DNA of 64,000 nt from Hemerocallis citrina (GCA_017893485.1 CM030364.1:45808754-45872753); one strand, 5' to 3'; positions 20,602 to 33,524 are shown, counted from the first letter of the stretch. Numbers and translations are program-made. The notes: generated by a model from the sequence alone, not told the origin.

Positions 20602-22797
20602 TGTTCAGCTACACAATTCTGCTCAGGTGTGTGAGGACATGATTGCTGAAAGAGTGTACCATGAGATTGAATGATCGATCTCATAGCAGTGGAAGTGTAC
20701 TCACGAGCACCGTCTGAGCAAAAGGTTTTTATACGCACCCCAAACTGAGTGTGAACAATGTTCGTAAAGAACTAGTAAATCCTAGATATCTCAGAGCATT
20801 GGCACATAAGAAATACCCATGTGTATCTAGTAAAGTCATCGATAAAACTAACATAATAGAGATAACCTTTGTGAGAAGGTGTAAGAGATGGTCCCCATAT
20901 GTCAGAGTGTATAAGTCGAAAAGAATGGGTAGTTTGGGAAGTGATCTTGTTATTAAAAATGAGTGATGTGTTTGGCCAAATGACAACCCTGGCAATCAGA
21001 CAAATGAGTAAAAGAAACAGGACAAAGGGCACCACTACGGGCTAAAGTCATGAGTCGAGACTCACTAATATGTCCTAATTTTCTATGCCACAGATCAACA
21101 TCAGAGAACACAGTACTAGCAAAATGAGGATGAGATTTATGTGTGCGAAGAAAATCTAGATGATATAGACGACCATGTCGACTAGCACGCCCAAATTCAT
21201 GACCAGTGTGTGAGTTGGTAATAAAAAAACCTAAAGAACCAAATGTAACGACAAGACCATTATAGCACAACGCACTAATGGAAATAAGCTCCATGGATAA
21301 ATGAAGAGCTTAAAAAGAACATAAGGCAATGTGAGAGTGGGAGAGCTAATAGATCATGAGTGTGTAGTGAGAAGTTGTGAACCATCGGCAGTGTGTAGGG
21401 ATGAAGAGTGAGAGAGAAGTGCAGTGCTGGTGATGAGCAGTATATAATTACTAGTAAGATGATGTAACGCACTAGATTCTAAAATCCATGAAAAATTCAT
21501 ACCAAGAGTAACAGAGAGTGTAGGGCCAAAGGGCAAGGCGATACTATAGATTTGCTCAATCAACAGGAGTTGGAAAGGCTGGAGTAACGATCATGACCGA
21601 GGATGTAAGGGAAGAAGTACTGCAAGGAGGAATGAGATTGGTGCTGCTGTGGCAGAGATTAAAATATGGTCAGAAATGCTGCTGGTGTCGGGATCGGGAT
21701 AGGGAGCTGGATGGTGCTATCGATTGTGGAAGAAGAGGCGGTGAAGGGTTAAGTATGATGTTGGGAGGAGAAGGGAGGAGTCCGGAATCAAGATGATGGC
21801 GACATTGAATTTGTCTGAAGTTGGATGGAGATCGGGATGTGAGGGGGTGTGAAGAGGTAGCTGCGGGGAAGTCGGTGGAGAATGAAAGAGACTAGTGAGA
21901 CGGAGGTTCCATTGGAAAGGAAAGAGTACCTGCAATTTTATTTTATTTTTTGAACCTTTTTTTAGTGACGACGAATAGCAGCGAAAGGCGACGACGGCGA
22001 CGACGACAGCGACGACAACAACAGTAGAGAGAGGAAGGGTTAAGTCAGGGTAGTGTTAGAGTTCGATGAAGGTTTTGGATTTGGATGTGGAATTCATTTT
22101 TTTTTGGGGGGGGACTGAAAATGGGTCAAGTAATAGTGTTTCAGGTAGGTTTTTGAAATCGAATTGGGTCGGATTGTGAATTTGGATATTTGGGTTTAGA
22201 TTGAGGAGAACAAATTAGGGTTAGGTTTTTGGGTTGTTGGCGGCTAAGGGGTGAGGGGCAGCTAGGCAGCGGAGGAGGTGCGGCTACGGTGATGCGGTTA
22301 GGGAGTAGTGTTCGAGATAGGTGTTGTTGTCGAGTTGGGTGCGGTCGATGATGATGGTCTAGTGTGGATGTCGGGTGTTAATGGAAGTCGGTGGTGTTTA
22401 GGATGGAAAGGGAGTAGGTGGTCATGAGGTTTGCAGAGGTGGTTGCGCCGAGATGAGTTGATGTTGTTGCCGACGGGGTCAGGATGAGTTGATGCTACTA
22501 CGGTTGTTGATGTTGCTGTTGCAGAAGACAATGAAGAGAACGTTGCTGCATTTGTTGTTGTTGTAGTCGTAGGAGTGTAGAAGGGAGAAATTTTTGTAAT
22601 TAAGGTTAGGGATTAGGGAGGGAGAAAAAAAAAATCGGTTAGTGCTCTGATACCATGTTAAGGTTAACAGAGAGAATGGGAAATATTATTGGATTGGTTA
22701 TAACTGAGTACAATGTCTCCTATATATAGGAGGGAACCAAATACTAAACTGATGCATAATCCGATATGGGACTAAATACATATTACAATATCTAACA
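20602..22797 (-). mobile_element. copia family 1, copy B
   Basis: Duplicate of 221-2755: LTR 22797-22656 (142 bp), a perfect Met-initiator primer site (TGGTATCAGAGC, minus strand 22655-22644), leader, and GAG-pre-integrase/integrase remnants (21294-20602; HRKLGHISESRLM, CQGCHLAKH, HSDIWGPS, FIDDFTRYTWVF, SDGAREYTS). The segment stops at GTTCAGCTAC, where the duplicated block begins. The frame is broken in several places. Confidence 0.85.
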
Positions 22798-23425
22798 GGG
22801 ATTAAATACTTCTGACCAATCATTATCTCATCTAGTCACAAAGCTACTGAGATCACAAATATCAGAATCTATTGACTCAAAAGTTGTGTACTCTTAGAGA
22901 CCATAATAAATAATTTTCTAGTGATCATAATCAAAGCACAAACTTCACATTTTCATATTTTATTGAAGTTTCATTTAGCAAAGTTATGAATTTTAACAAG
23001 AACAAACAATTTAATATATATATAGTTCACATCTCCTAGCCTATTATTCTGTGTTCAAGGACTACACAAATTGGAACTACCATTATCAATTACTTTGTTT
23101 GTTTAACTCAACTTACACATGCTATTGACTATATTGGTACATTATAAAATAATAATAATATGAGTTAATACAAAATTACTCTACCACATTTCACAAAACC
23201 GTTTGGTTCTCACAATGTCCAAGTGCTCAAATACTTGAGTGAAGAGCTCATTCCTTTATTCGATCTTCATCATCTTCGAAATGCTAAAATAGATAATGAA
23301 AAATATGTTATAATTCAACTTTGCACAATACAATGAACGAGAAAGAACAAAACATAACTAATTGAGTCACATCCTCCATTACAGGATGCTTCCACCTAAG
23401 TTACAGACATTTGTTACATATCTTA
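22798..23425. other. Duplicated spacer, copy B
   Basis: Counterpart of 2756-3356, with about 25 bp (ACCGTTTGGTTCTCACAATG and neighbours) that copy A lacks. No gene is seen. Confidence 0.5.
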
Positions 23426-23478
23426 TGTAACACCTCGTAATTTCTGAAGCCATAAATAGTTGTATAATATGTAGTATA

Positions 23479-23973
23479 TCTATACAATAAAACACAAAGA
23501 AAGCTATCAAGTGGCTCTCATTCAATCCACCCAAAATCAAAGGCCCATATCTAATCTCACAAAACACATTTCCCCCCTAAAAGTTTCCCTCCAAAACTCA
23601 AATTCAAACCCCCAAAACAACTCATTTATTTATTTAATTATCTCTCTCTCACTCCAATTTATAATTATTTATTTATTTAATTTCTAACTCATTTATATAT
23701 GGAAACATGGATTTTTATATCTCAATTTATAATTATTTTTCACCGTATACTAATGGAAATATGGACTTTTATTTGCAACTAATTATTGTCATCCCAATTT
23801 ATAATTATTTTTCACCATATATTAATGGAAACATGGACTTTTATTTAAAACTAATTATTGTTATACTATTCAAACTTCATATACTTAATTGTTGATTTAC
23901 TGTTTACAAGACTTTTTATATGTTGTATCGTTCTGAGGACGTGCCGTAGGCACATAGCCACCTGGAAATCTAG
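23479..23973 (+). mobile_element. Short Helitron in TRIM LTR1 (Helitron B)
   Basis: Starts TCTATACAATAAAACACAAAG and ends with the hairpin GTGCCGTAGGCAC and, 16 nt later, CTAG followed by host T. Both termini match Helitrons A and C. After ~130 bp the interior is unrelated to A: two or three copies of a TATGGAAACATGGATTTTTA-like unit. Uninterrupted LTRs at 3357 and 24764 show the empty site. Confidence 0.85.
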
Positions 23974-25122
23974 TATATATATAATATATAATGTTGATGG
24001 AAAAAGTTGTAATTAGAGTGAAAATGGGGTGGGGGGTACAATTGAGAAACGACAGCCAGGGTGCTGCTCTTGCCCACTGACGTCATGAAGAAGGGGGCCT
24101 GTCGGGTTTAGAGTGGGCAACTGCTGTGCCACCGTTTCTGTGTGTGTGCCATGTGGCACAGGGGGCCCACGGGTCTTCGGGTGTACACACAAGAGAGAAG
24201 GATAAAAACAACTGAGAGGTAAGTTATAATAGTCCCACATCGGGAAATACACAAGAATAAATTACTATAAATATAATAGCCTATGATCAAGAGTCACCAA
24301 TCTAGTTAACCACCATTTGAGAGGCAGCCTGTGGTGGGCAGTTGTACTATAAATAATTTGTATGATAAATTGTAAAAATTATCCCAGCAGGGGCAGGGGC
24401 GTTACAAATGGTATCAGAGCCGACTTTCGACACCGAGTGTGGGGCATGTCTATATAGTTGGACAGTGGATTTTGGGACTATAGACCTAGTCGGGCGGTGG
24501 ATTCCGGGACGGTGGTGAGCACTCAATTAAATTCGGGATTGTGATTGATCGGGCGGTGGATTCCGGGATCATGATTAGTCGGGCGAATAGGAGGGCAGCT
24601 CAATTAAAATCTGGGATTATGATTGATCGGGCGGTGGATTCCGGGATCAAGATTAATCGAGCGGATAGACGAGCAGATGCTCCACATCGGCTAGAAAGTA
24701 GATCCTGCACTAGATTGTGCATGCCCGTGCTCAGCGAGGATGCTGATTTCTGAAGGGGGTGTATGTAACACCCCGTAATTTCTAAAGGCATATATATTGG
24801 TATAATATGTAGTATATATCTGTAATATATAATGTTGATGGCAAAAGTTGTAATTAGAGTGAAAATTGAGGGGGGGCACGATTGAGAAACGTCAGCCAGG
24901 GTGCTGTTGTTGCCCACTGACATCATGATGACGTCAACAGGGACCACCGGTTTCAGAGGGGACAGACTGCTGTGCCACAGTCTCTGTGTGTGTGCCACAT
25001 GGCACAGGGGGCCCACGGGTCTTCAGGTGTGCACACAAGAGAGAAGGATAAAAATAGTGGAGAGGTAAGTCATAATAGTCCCACATCGGGAAATACACGA
25101 GAATAAATAACTATAAATATAA

Positions 25123-25295
25123 GAGTAATGCTTTAGCCACTACCAATTTCACTACCATGTCCTTCACTACCTTAGGTGGCATACTCCTATTGGAGAGTTC
25201 TCCCACCTACTCTATCATTCCCTACCTATTGGAGTGTGCCACCTAAGTAAGTGAAGAGAAATGTAGTGAAATTAGGAGTGGCTCTAGCATTGCTC
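25123..25295. mobile_element. MULE-type MITE, 173 bp, 9-bp TSD
   Basis: Near-perfect ~33-bp terminal inverted repeats (GAGTAATGCTTTAGCCAC... against GAGCAATGCTAGAGCCAC...) are flanked by TAAATATAA at 25114-25122 and 25296-25304. The other TRIM LTRs carry a single TAAATATAA at this point. A 9-bp TSD is characteristic of Mutator-like elements. It is non-coding. Confidence 0.85.
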
Positions 25296-25439
25296 TAAAT
25301 ATAATAGCCTATGATCAAGAGTCACCAATCCGGTTAACCACCTTTTGAGAGGCAGCCTGTGGTAGGCAGTTGTACTATACTATAAATAATTTGTCTGATA
25401 AATTGTAAAAATTATCCAAGCAGGGAAAGGGGCGTTACA

Positions 25440-26879
25440 TCTTTTACATCAATCTTTATTAAGGAAGCAAATATATAATATTGCACAAACTGCAAACAAA
25501 TGGTTGGCATCTATACTTATACACACAATATGATAAGGCATACAAAAGAACCCTAAACATGCTAGTTATAATCACATGATTAATTATGACATAAAATTCT
25601 TAAACATGTGATCAGTCCCACAAAGCATCACAGATCATTTAATTTAGGTTGGGATAGTTCATTCATCACATGAAAATACTAATAAAAATTAAAGTTGTTC
25701 ATACCAACACTTCAAGTTAGAAGTGTTTTCCAAGTTCGATGGAGAAGCCTATGTAGTGTAGACTTATTCTACCTTGACGCAAATTCATCGTCTCCAATAC
25801 ACACAATTTGTAAGTAACTTTGAAGTTCTTAGATTAATCAAATTGTTAAAGATTAGCTAATTATACGAATTATTATCACTATTTAATTCTAACAGCAATT
25901 TAATTGAAGATACAAATTTATAGTCAAAAGCTATAATTTAATTTATCAAAATAAATATTTGATCCTTAGCACATAGCCAAAACAGTTATTCAATCTTGCA
26001 TCTAATTAAACAATGGTTACAGCGGTTTTGAACTTTAGTACTTAGCAACAAAATTTAAACAAACAATTAATCAACAATTAAAACTATAGGTATGAAGAAC
26101 ATGTTATCTTCATATTTGAATCCATCCAAACAATATCCCTACTTTTCGCACCATCTCCAACAATTGCGCCCACATCTCATTTTGTGCTTTCATCTTCCGA
26201 CTATTAAAATCAAAACCGCTGAATCCCTCTAGGTTAGGAATCTCGTAAGGAAGATTGTGTTTTTCCATCTCAAAGGAATAAACAATAAATTCCAAAAAAT
26301 TGAGGGTTTATTCTGAATAAAGCTTAAGTAATTTTAGAGAAACGTGAGAGGTTTTCTGTAAAACTACTATAAAACAATAATACAGAAATTTAATTTAATA
26401 AATCAACACAAATCATAAAGTTTAGAGTGGACCAAATCTTGATGAAGATCAAGAAGAGTTCGATTTGATACAGCAGCGCAAGAAATCTTATCCTGGTCCC
26501 AAACACAAAACAACAACCCCACAATCAATAGGAACAAAGGGTTTGGATTGGATCTAATTCAGCGCAGCAGATCCTATTTTTAGGCCCAAACACGAAACAT
26601 CAACTCCACGACCAACAGGAGCAAAGGGTTTGGATCGAATCTGAACAAGGCAGTGCTGCAGCGATCCCCTCCTGTCCCCGAATACGAAACACCAAAAAAC
26701 CACCAATAGAAAAAATCAGATCTAATCTGATCCCGAACTCGATCACACACAGTGATCAGGAAGAGGAGAAGGGGGGTGTAGTGGGTGCAATGGCTGGCGG
26801 TGGCGATGAATTCTAGCAAAAGATCACTTCGACGATCTCTCTCTTAATCTCAAAATAAGAAAGATTAATATCTCAAGAT
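25440..26879 (-). pseudogene. Degenerate segment, copy B, with short conserved frame
   Basis: Counterpart of 6403-7682 plus ~170 bp (25440-25605) that copy A has lost. The minus-strand frame 26268-26110 reads MEKHNLPYEIPNLEGF with RKMKAQNEM, parallel to copy A. The rest is AT-rich without credible coding. It is bounded by the 282-bp LTR at 26880. Confidence 0.35.
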
Positions 26880-27161
26880 TGTTGAATAATAATGAGAATA
26901 AGAACAAAGAGAAAATATGTTTAGTGTTTAATATCTATACTGCTTGAGATATTATACTTGATTATCAGGATTGAAATAATCTCAGGCACTAACACAAGAC
27001 TAGTATATATGGGATAAGACTGGATTTTGGGTACTGGGCTTTATACTCACTCAACCCCGCCAAATAACTAACAGATAGCACGTGCAAATACGTGTTGCCT
27101 CATACAATATTATACAGAATAATATTCTGTTTATAATGAGAATATACCTATATATCCAACA
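26880..27161 (-). repeat. LTR of copia family 2, copy B
   Basis: 282 bp, TGTTGGATAT...ATTCAACA on the minus strand; duplicate of 7683-7964 and related to 18379-18659. Confidence 0.75.
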
Positions 27162-27385
27162 GAGATGACCGACGAATTTGTATGAGACATGATTATAAAA
27201 AAGCAATACTCATTTAAAGAGCTTTGTAAGCATAATTGTACCAAGAAAATTTCAGGCACTAGCCCTACCCTTTTAGAAGAGAGTCGGGCCGGGGGGCATG
27301 GGTTAAGGGACCCAAGGGCCATTATCATCCCTAACGGAGGAACAAATTATATCATATGAAATTTTACTTTTTGGGGTGCAATGCA

Positions 27386-30300
27386 TGTAATACCCCGAAT
27401 TCCAAATAAGTCTGAATTCGAAGTTCCACAGGATCTTTACACTTCACTTCGTAATATTTTACAAGGAATTTTAAACTTTTTATACAACAATGTTTTACAT
27501 CAACGTAGCGGAATTATAAATTACAACATGATAGAGGAAATCAATAACAATTTGAACATTTCTTTAAGCAGCATTCCTTCTTTAGTCTTGTCATTCATTT
27601 TATCCTGCATAGAAACTATAGGCACGTTAGTTGCATACAACTGATGCTAGGATATAATACATCAATTTCTCTTACTTGGAAAGCACACACTTGTTCACAA
27701 ACAAAGCTAAGGGGGACTATCTTATTGATGTCCTGTGTGAATGTGCACTTAGTCTTAAATGCAGTTATTTATTATTTCATGACACTAATGCGCACTTGTT
27801 CGAACTTATGAAGAAGTCCTTATCCTTCTTTATCTTGTAGGGTTGGATCCCTCGCTATGAGTTAAACTACTTCGGTAACTACGACAAGTATCCTACATGT
27901 TCTATGAGTTACGAGCCATGGACAATTCGCCTCTGTCTTGGAACGATGGCACTACGTAGTCACCAAACACCCCTCAAACGTCGCCACAGTACCGATAATT
28001 CCAGAGATGTATCCACGTCATGACATGATGCATCATGCAGACAGCCTGTGAACACTCTCACATCGTAGATCCGAGGCCCTCATACTTGTGTTTTTCTCTT
28101 ACTTTCATCACATCTTCACTATGTGTCTAATCCTTAGATAATTGAATCATGAGTAAAATTAACACTCTAGAATTAGCGTTACCTCTACATCGCTCTTAAA
28201 CAACAATTGTTAACCACGACCCAATCTTGGTCTTTTATTATCACATTCTTTTTCAAAATTACATTCATGCCGATGTAAGGACTTAGCTAAAACTCTAGTT
28301 TCAATCTCTTTTCTTGTTCATCAAAATGAGTGTTCATACTCACAAATTTCCACATTTCATCGTGATCTTCGAATTTCATTTTCCATGCACATATGCATAA
28401 TTACACAACAATTTCATAATTAACTTACTCAAATTTTCCATGTTGAAAATCTCATTTTAATCTCTTCCCAAAAATTCTGATTACTCAAAAGATTCATTTT
28501 CCTTATTTAATCAAGTCACAATTTAAGAATATTTATCGAGTTCTTCATCTCAAAGCTTCTTCTAATTCTTATTATAAAAGGTCAAACATTGTAGAAATAA
28601 TTTTCATGAAGTCTAGGAAATTTTAGAAGAATTCTAGTATTTTTTCTTAATTTTCATACACTTAAAAACTCCAAAAGAAATCAAAATAAGTTAAAAAAAC
28701 AAAAATTACAAACAAAAGGCCAAAGGCCGGATTCGAACCCAAACCAACGCCCCCGCCAATGAACAGTAACCGACCCAAAGTGCACCCAGCGACCAGAAAG
28801 GCCAGAGTGACTAACCGATATGAAGGGGACTTAAATTATACTTAAGGTCTGGTTTCGGGATTTGATTTAAAAAAGAATTTTTCATAAAATAAAGCCTCTT
28901 GCAAGACTCGAACCTAAGACCAATACCCCCGCCTAGCTACAGTAACATACCCAAAATGCACCCGAAGACCAATAGGTCTTAAATGACTAATCGATATAAG
29001 ATCAGGTTAAATATTTTTTGTATACACTGCACTATATCTAGTTCTCTCTTCAATAAACTCGATTTTCCAATCAATTTATACTTTATAAAAATCTAAATCT
29101 TTTTCCAGAATGTATTTCTTTGAAAAGCAGTAAATTATATTTTCTTAGATTTCCAAAATTCTCATTTTTAACCACATAATAGACTATTTCTCTTATTTCT
29201 TTTGAAAGTGGATCATTATACATTTTTCGACAATGAAAAATTCTTTTTCGAGATGAATCTTTTTATCTACTTGTTTCCCATTTATTCACAATGTGTTTAT
29301 ACAATTTTTCATTCTTTAACATAATCAAAGCCCTTAAGTTAATCTTATTTTTACAAAACTAACACATTTTCTTATGTTTCAAAGAGACAACATAATTGAC
29401 AATCTAGTGAATATAATATTACCCATACAATACAATTAAAATCAACACTTATTGCAATTAATCAATTTATTTCACGATCCATGGATACTATTTTGCATTC
29501 TACAATTCATTCATAAGCACAATTTTCATATAATCATGATTCATCAAATCATATGTATTCTAGCATGCAAATATATCACTTAAGCATCATATCAAATCTT
29601 AATTAACAACTTTCAATTCATTTTGCTAACTTTCTCATATAGCCAAACAAGAGTTTTTCCTTTTCTTACTAGTCTTCTGAAACAAGTATATGACAAATTT
29701 TCTATTTGTTTCTAACATGTTCATAATTAGAATCCTAGCATGGTATGTACATTAGAAGTTAGAGAAATCACCCACCTTATTGAAGGACAACGAAAAAATC
29801 CTAAAGAACTCCTTGAATGCACGATTCGTCTCCCTTCTTCTCCTAGCTTGTGCCACACAAACTCGAGCCTTCACCTCCTTGATGTGCCACCGAAAGCTCC
29901 CTCTCTTTGATGCTAGCCGGCCACCCAAGTACAAGAGCACACAAACACTCAATTTTTTTCTCACACAACTCTTTCTTTTCTCTTACGCAAATTCTATCTT
30001 TCTCTTTGAAATTTCTAAGTGTGAAGAGAAATGAATGACCAAGGGAGCTATTTATATACAACTCAAGACCGAATGGAGGGTTGAGATGAGTTTGGATGAA
30101 GGGCTATAATACATTTGGGGGTTAGAAGAACTACCCATTATCAAGTAACTACTCCTCCACTCTTCCACTCTCTCCCTCCACTCCAAGAGTGGTCGGCCTA
30201 GTCTTCTCATTCAAATTGCACGTGCATGTGCAATGCACGTCCCTCTTCATGATACTAAAAATTAGTTTGTACATTAAATTATTAATTTATTTGTTACTTG

Positions 30301-30574
30301 AACAAGTCTACACTACAAATTGTATTAATTATTAATAAAATTAACTAGTGGGCTAAAATCCATGGGCTCTTTAATTAATTAATTTAAGTGGGCTAGAATT
30401 AGACTAGGCCTAAAGATTAATAATAGGCTTTAATTTTAAAAGAGAAAAAAATATTTATTCATGACATAAGAATAATTTTAAGGTTAAATAAACATATTAA
30501 ATTGCACGTGCAAAACTTGTGAAAACAAAATGAAAATTTTTATACTTAATTATTTGAAAATTCAGGATATTACA
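27386..30574 (-). mobile_element. 3.19-kb solo LTR, probably Tekay/Del-type gypsy
   Basis: The insertion begins TGTAATACCCCG and ends GATATTACA on the plus strand, flanked by ATGCA on both sides (27381-27385, 30575-30579). Copy A has the empty site GTGCAATGCAAATG at 8181-8194. There is no internal domain, so it is a solo LTR from unequal recombination. Orientation is inferred from a minus-strand promoter-like TATATAAATAGCTCCC at about 30036-30051, followed by a leader with a 70-codon non-domain frame (29964-29752). Long LTRs of this kind occur in plant Tekay/Del chromoviruses; the clade is an inference. Confidence 0.75.
28720..28990 (-). repeat. Diverged tandem pair with tRNA-like B boxes inside the solo LTR
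   Basis: Two units about 180 bp apart share CCCCCGCC, CAGTAAC, CCAAARTGCACCC and TGACTAAYCGATAT. On the minus strand each has a B-box-like GGTTCGAATCC or GGTTCGAGTCT, and one has an A-box-like TAGCTAGGCGGG 13 nt before it. The spacing is too short for a real tRNA gene, so this is at most a tRNA-derived remnant. Confidence 0.4.
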
Positions 30575-31171
30575 ATGCAAATGTGGGAAAACTTCCATTT
30601 CCCCCACTTGAGCAAATGTCAAAAGAGATTGACACTTTTTTTTGTTGCAAAATTGACATGGGCCCCCACAACCAATTTTGACAAAACGAATGTCAGAAAT
30701 TGTAACTCATTGGAGCGACTCCCGGACCAAAAAATGGGCCAGCCGAACCACAAAGGTAGGGTCGGGATCGTCATATTTTATGGCGATGGAAAATGGAACC
30801 GCATACCACTCTAAAAATAGTGGACCCCATTTTCTTCTTTTGCAAACCCCCTACCCCCCCCCCCCCCCCCCCCCCCCCCCCAACCCCAACACTCAAACCA
30901 AAAAAATTGTGGAAAATAATTTTTTCTGGGGGGTTTGCTTATTTTTTATTTTTAACTTCTTTTTAAGTTTGCTATTATAGACAATAATTATACCATTATT
31001 AATTTTTCACCAAGATCTACAATATGAGACCAATATTGGATATCTTTCGGATTCATTTTAAGTTTTAAAATAATAATATGAATCAATAATTATATTAAAG
31101 AGAAACAAGAATTCATAAATATTCAGTGGAAATTACAAAACATACTATTGAACTCCCCCAAATACAAATAA
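30575..31171. other. Duplicated flank with a long C run
   Basis: Counterpart of 8181-8900. A run of about 25 C (30856-30881) replaces the C/CA tract of copy A. No gene is seen. Confidence 0.55.
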
Positions 31172-31422
31172 TCTCTAATATTTTAATGGGAGAGTTGGGG
31201 TTGTCATTTGTAGACAACCTATAATTTGCAGACATTGATTCAACCATCTAATCTCAACCATTCATTTTTAAGCGGGAGTTATATTAACCATTCATTTACT
31301 TAACTGTTGTTAGTTACTATAATACCCTCAAAAGTCAAATTTATTTACGACATAATTATTTACAAAAGTGTCACTCATATAAAATAAAAGTTTGTGTCAT
31401 TAGGGGTAATTTGTAAAGAGTA

Positions 31423-33524
31423 CTAGGTTTGCCCGTTGACACGTGCCTACAGCACGTCTTCGGAACGGTGCACCTAGTTTGATTATATAAAATAGTTTTG
31501 GGGGTCCAGCAAATTAATTGAAGTAGCAAACATATTATATGAGGAAGCGGTATATCTACCTTTAAGCTTAACCATCGCCTTCTTGATTATTAGCTTGAAC
31601 TTACTTGGAATGCATATAGTTTATTAGAAACACTGTATATAGTTTTTTTCAACTTCAGCATCACTTTTAGATGCATATAATAGTTATGCAAGGACATTAT
31701 CATATAGATTTTATAGAGCTTATTCTAATTCCATAATCACTATGAGCATGTCTAAATATAATGGTAACGCAAGTGCGCAGGTGTGAATGTATCTACAATA
31801 CCAATAATCTAAAGATTTGTTTGTCTAAGACTCAGCTTGCAATTGAAATATCTCGTATTATTATTTAAAACAAAATGAAATACTTGAAGTTCTCATAACT
31901 CTAAACCAAGCTAATTATTTCTTTTATCTCTACTTTGTCTTCCCATTGCACCTTTATATAAAAAATCCAAAACGAATAAATAACAAATTTACTTTAGCTG
32001 TCTTTCTCGAGTGGAGAGTTTGCACCCTTTACTGGTAAACTCCATTCATCCCAATCCTATATATCCAAACATACACTAAAAGTTCTTATATGTTATGTTA
32101 TCCATGGTTTCTAATAACCAGTGAAGGAAACACTTCACGATAGTATTTTCTCTTGTAGTAAAGAAATTAATGTTGTATATTTGCCAAGTTATTTTAGGTT
32201 GCTGGTCAGCTTACCTGTTCTGCTATGGTTTGGAAGCCCAAATTGAGGCAACCAAATAATCTATCTCTCACTTGCTTACACCTTAAATCAAAACCAATAA
32301 AAAACTCATCAAATAAATCACCAAATTAAAAACTTTTAAACCCAAAAATAAAACAATCATATCACTCTGAACTTAGATCTCATGCGCACACAAAATTCGA
32401 GTCAGCAAAAAAATGAGTAATCCCCTGCACACAAAATTAAAAATTAGAATGAAAATTCGGTTAATGAGATGAAATTAGAGTCGTCGCATCGAATACAGAG
32501 GCTCTTGATTCAGTGGAGGGGAGTCGCCGATACAGAGTCGCTTGATATTCGCGCTCGATTTGGTTGAGAGGAGTCACCGATATGGAATTAGCAGTGGATC
32601 AGATATCGGCGACGACCTCTTGATTGGAGTTCGACATTGGATTTGGATTTGCTTTGAGATTTTCAAATTTCCAAATTTCCAAAATTTTCAAATTTTGAAA
32701 ATTTCAGAATTTTAAAATTTAAGTTATTTTTTTAAAAATTTATATTTTGAAAATTTTTTTAAATTTTAAAATTATTTTATTTTTTTAAAAATTTTTAAAT
32801 TTTAAATTTTTCTATTTTTTAGTTTTACAATTGAAATTTTTTTAATTTTTTAATTATTTTAAAATTAAATTTTTTTCATAGAAATTTGAAGGTTTTAAAT
32901 TTTTTTTATTTTATTAATTTTTCAAAATTTTTAAATTTTTAAAAATTTTTTTTTATTATTTTTGATAAGTTTTTGATTTTTTTTGAATTAATTTTAAAGT
33001 TTTTAAAGTTTTAACTTTTTAAAATTTTATAATTTTTTTTAAAAAAATTTAAAATTTTTTAAAATTCTTTAAATATTTTAAGTATTTTATAGTTTTTAAA
33101 AATTTTTTAAAAAATTATTTTTTTATTTTAAAATTTTTATATTTTTAAATTTTTAAATTTTAAATTTTTTTCAAACTAACCTTTTAAATTTTTTTTTTAA
33201 AATTACAATTTTTTATAAGTTTTTTATTTTTTGAATTATTTTTAAAGTTTTTATTTTTTTATTTTTTTAGTTTTTAATTTTTTTATTTTTTATAAATTTT
33301 TAAAATTTTTATTTTCTTAATTTTTTGAATAGGAGAGAGAGAGAGAGAGAGAGATAATTAAATAAATAAATGAGTTATTTTGGGTGGGGGGATTTGAATT
33401 TGAGTTTTGGAGGAAAACTTTTGGAGAGAAATGTGTTTTGTGAAGTTACATATGGGCCTTTGATTTTTGGGGGATTGAAGGAGAGCCGCTTGATAGCTTT
33501 CTTTGTGTTTTATTATATAGAAGA
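31423..33524 (-). mobile_element. Non-autonomous Helitron C (2.1 kb)
   Basis: Read on the minus strand it starts TCTTCTATATAATAAAACAC and ends in the hairpin ACGTGCTGTAGGCACGT, then CTAG. The host reads ...GTA|TGTGATGAG; copy A has the intact site GTACGTGATGAG at about 9812, so the insertion is exactly between A and T without TSD, as Helitrons do. The interior parallels Helitron A: gene-like leader, 67-bp exon-like segment, then an A/T-only tract (32660-33340) and a GA microsatellite (33331-33354). There is no Rep/helicase. Confidence 0.88.
32215..32281 (-). pseudogene. Possible captured host exon inside Helitron C
   Basis: Minus-strand 67-bp segment between TTTAAG and GTAAGC, open as CKQVRDRLFGCLNLGFQ and a few more residues. 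It is the same segment as 5128-5194 of Helitron A with a few substitutions. The parent gene is unidentified. Confidence 0.4.

Larger units (their letters stand above)
23426..25439 (+). mobile_element. TRIM-like element, copy B, complete with TSD
   Basis: LTR1 23426-24406 (including a 495-bp Helitron), primer site TGGTATCAGAGC (24409-24420), ~345-bp interior of repeated TGATCGGGCGGTGGATTCCG phrases, purine tract TGAAGGGGGTGTA, LTR2 24764-25439 (including a 173-bp MITE). Without the insertions the LTRs are about 490 bp. The flanks TCTTA (23421-23425) and TCTTT (25440-25444) are a 5-bp TSD with one mismatch. The 79-codon and longer frames through the LTRs are not credited as genes. Confidence 0.85.

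Noticed and set aside
28725..28745. tRNA gene suggested by GGTTCGAATCC
   Set aside because: No cloverleaf, and A and B boxes are too close; kept only as a tRNA-like repeat remnant.
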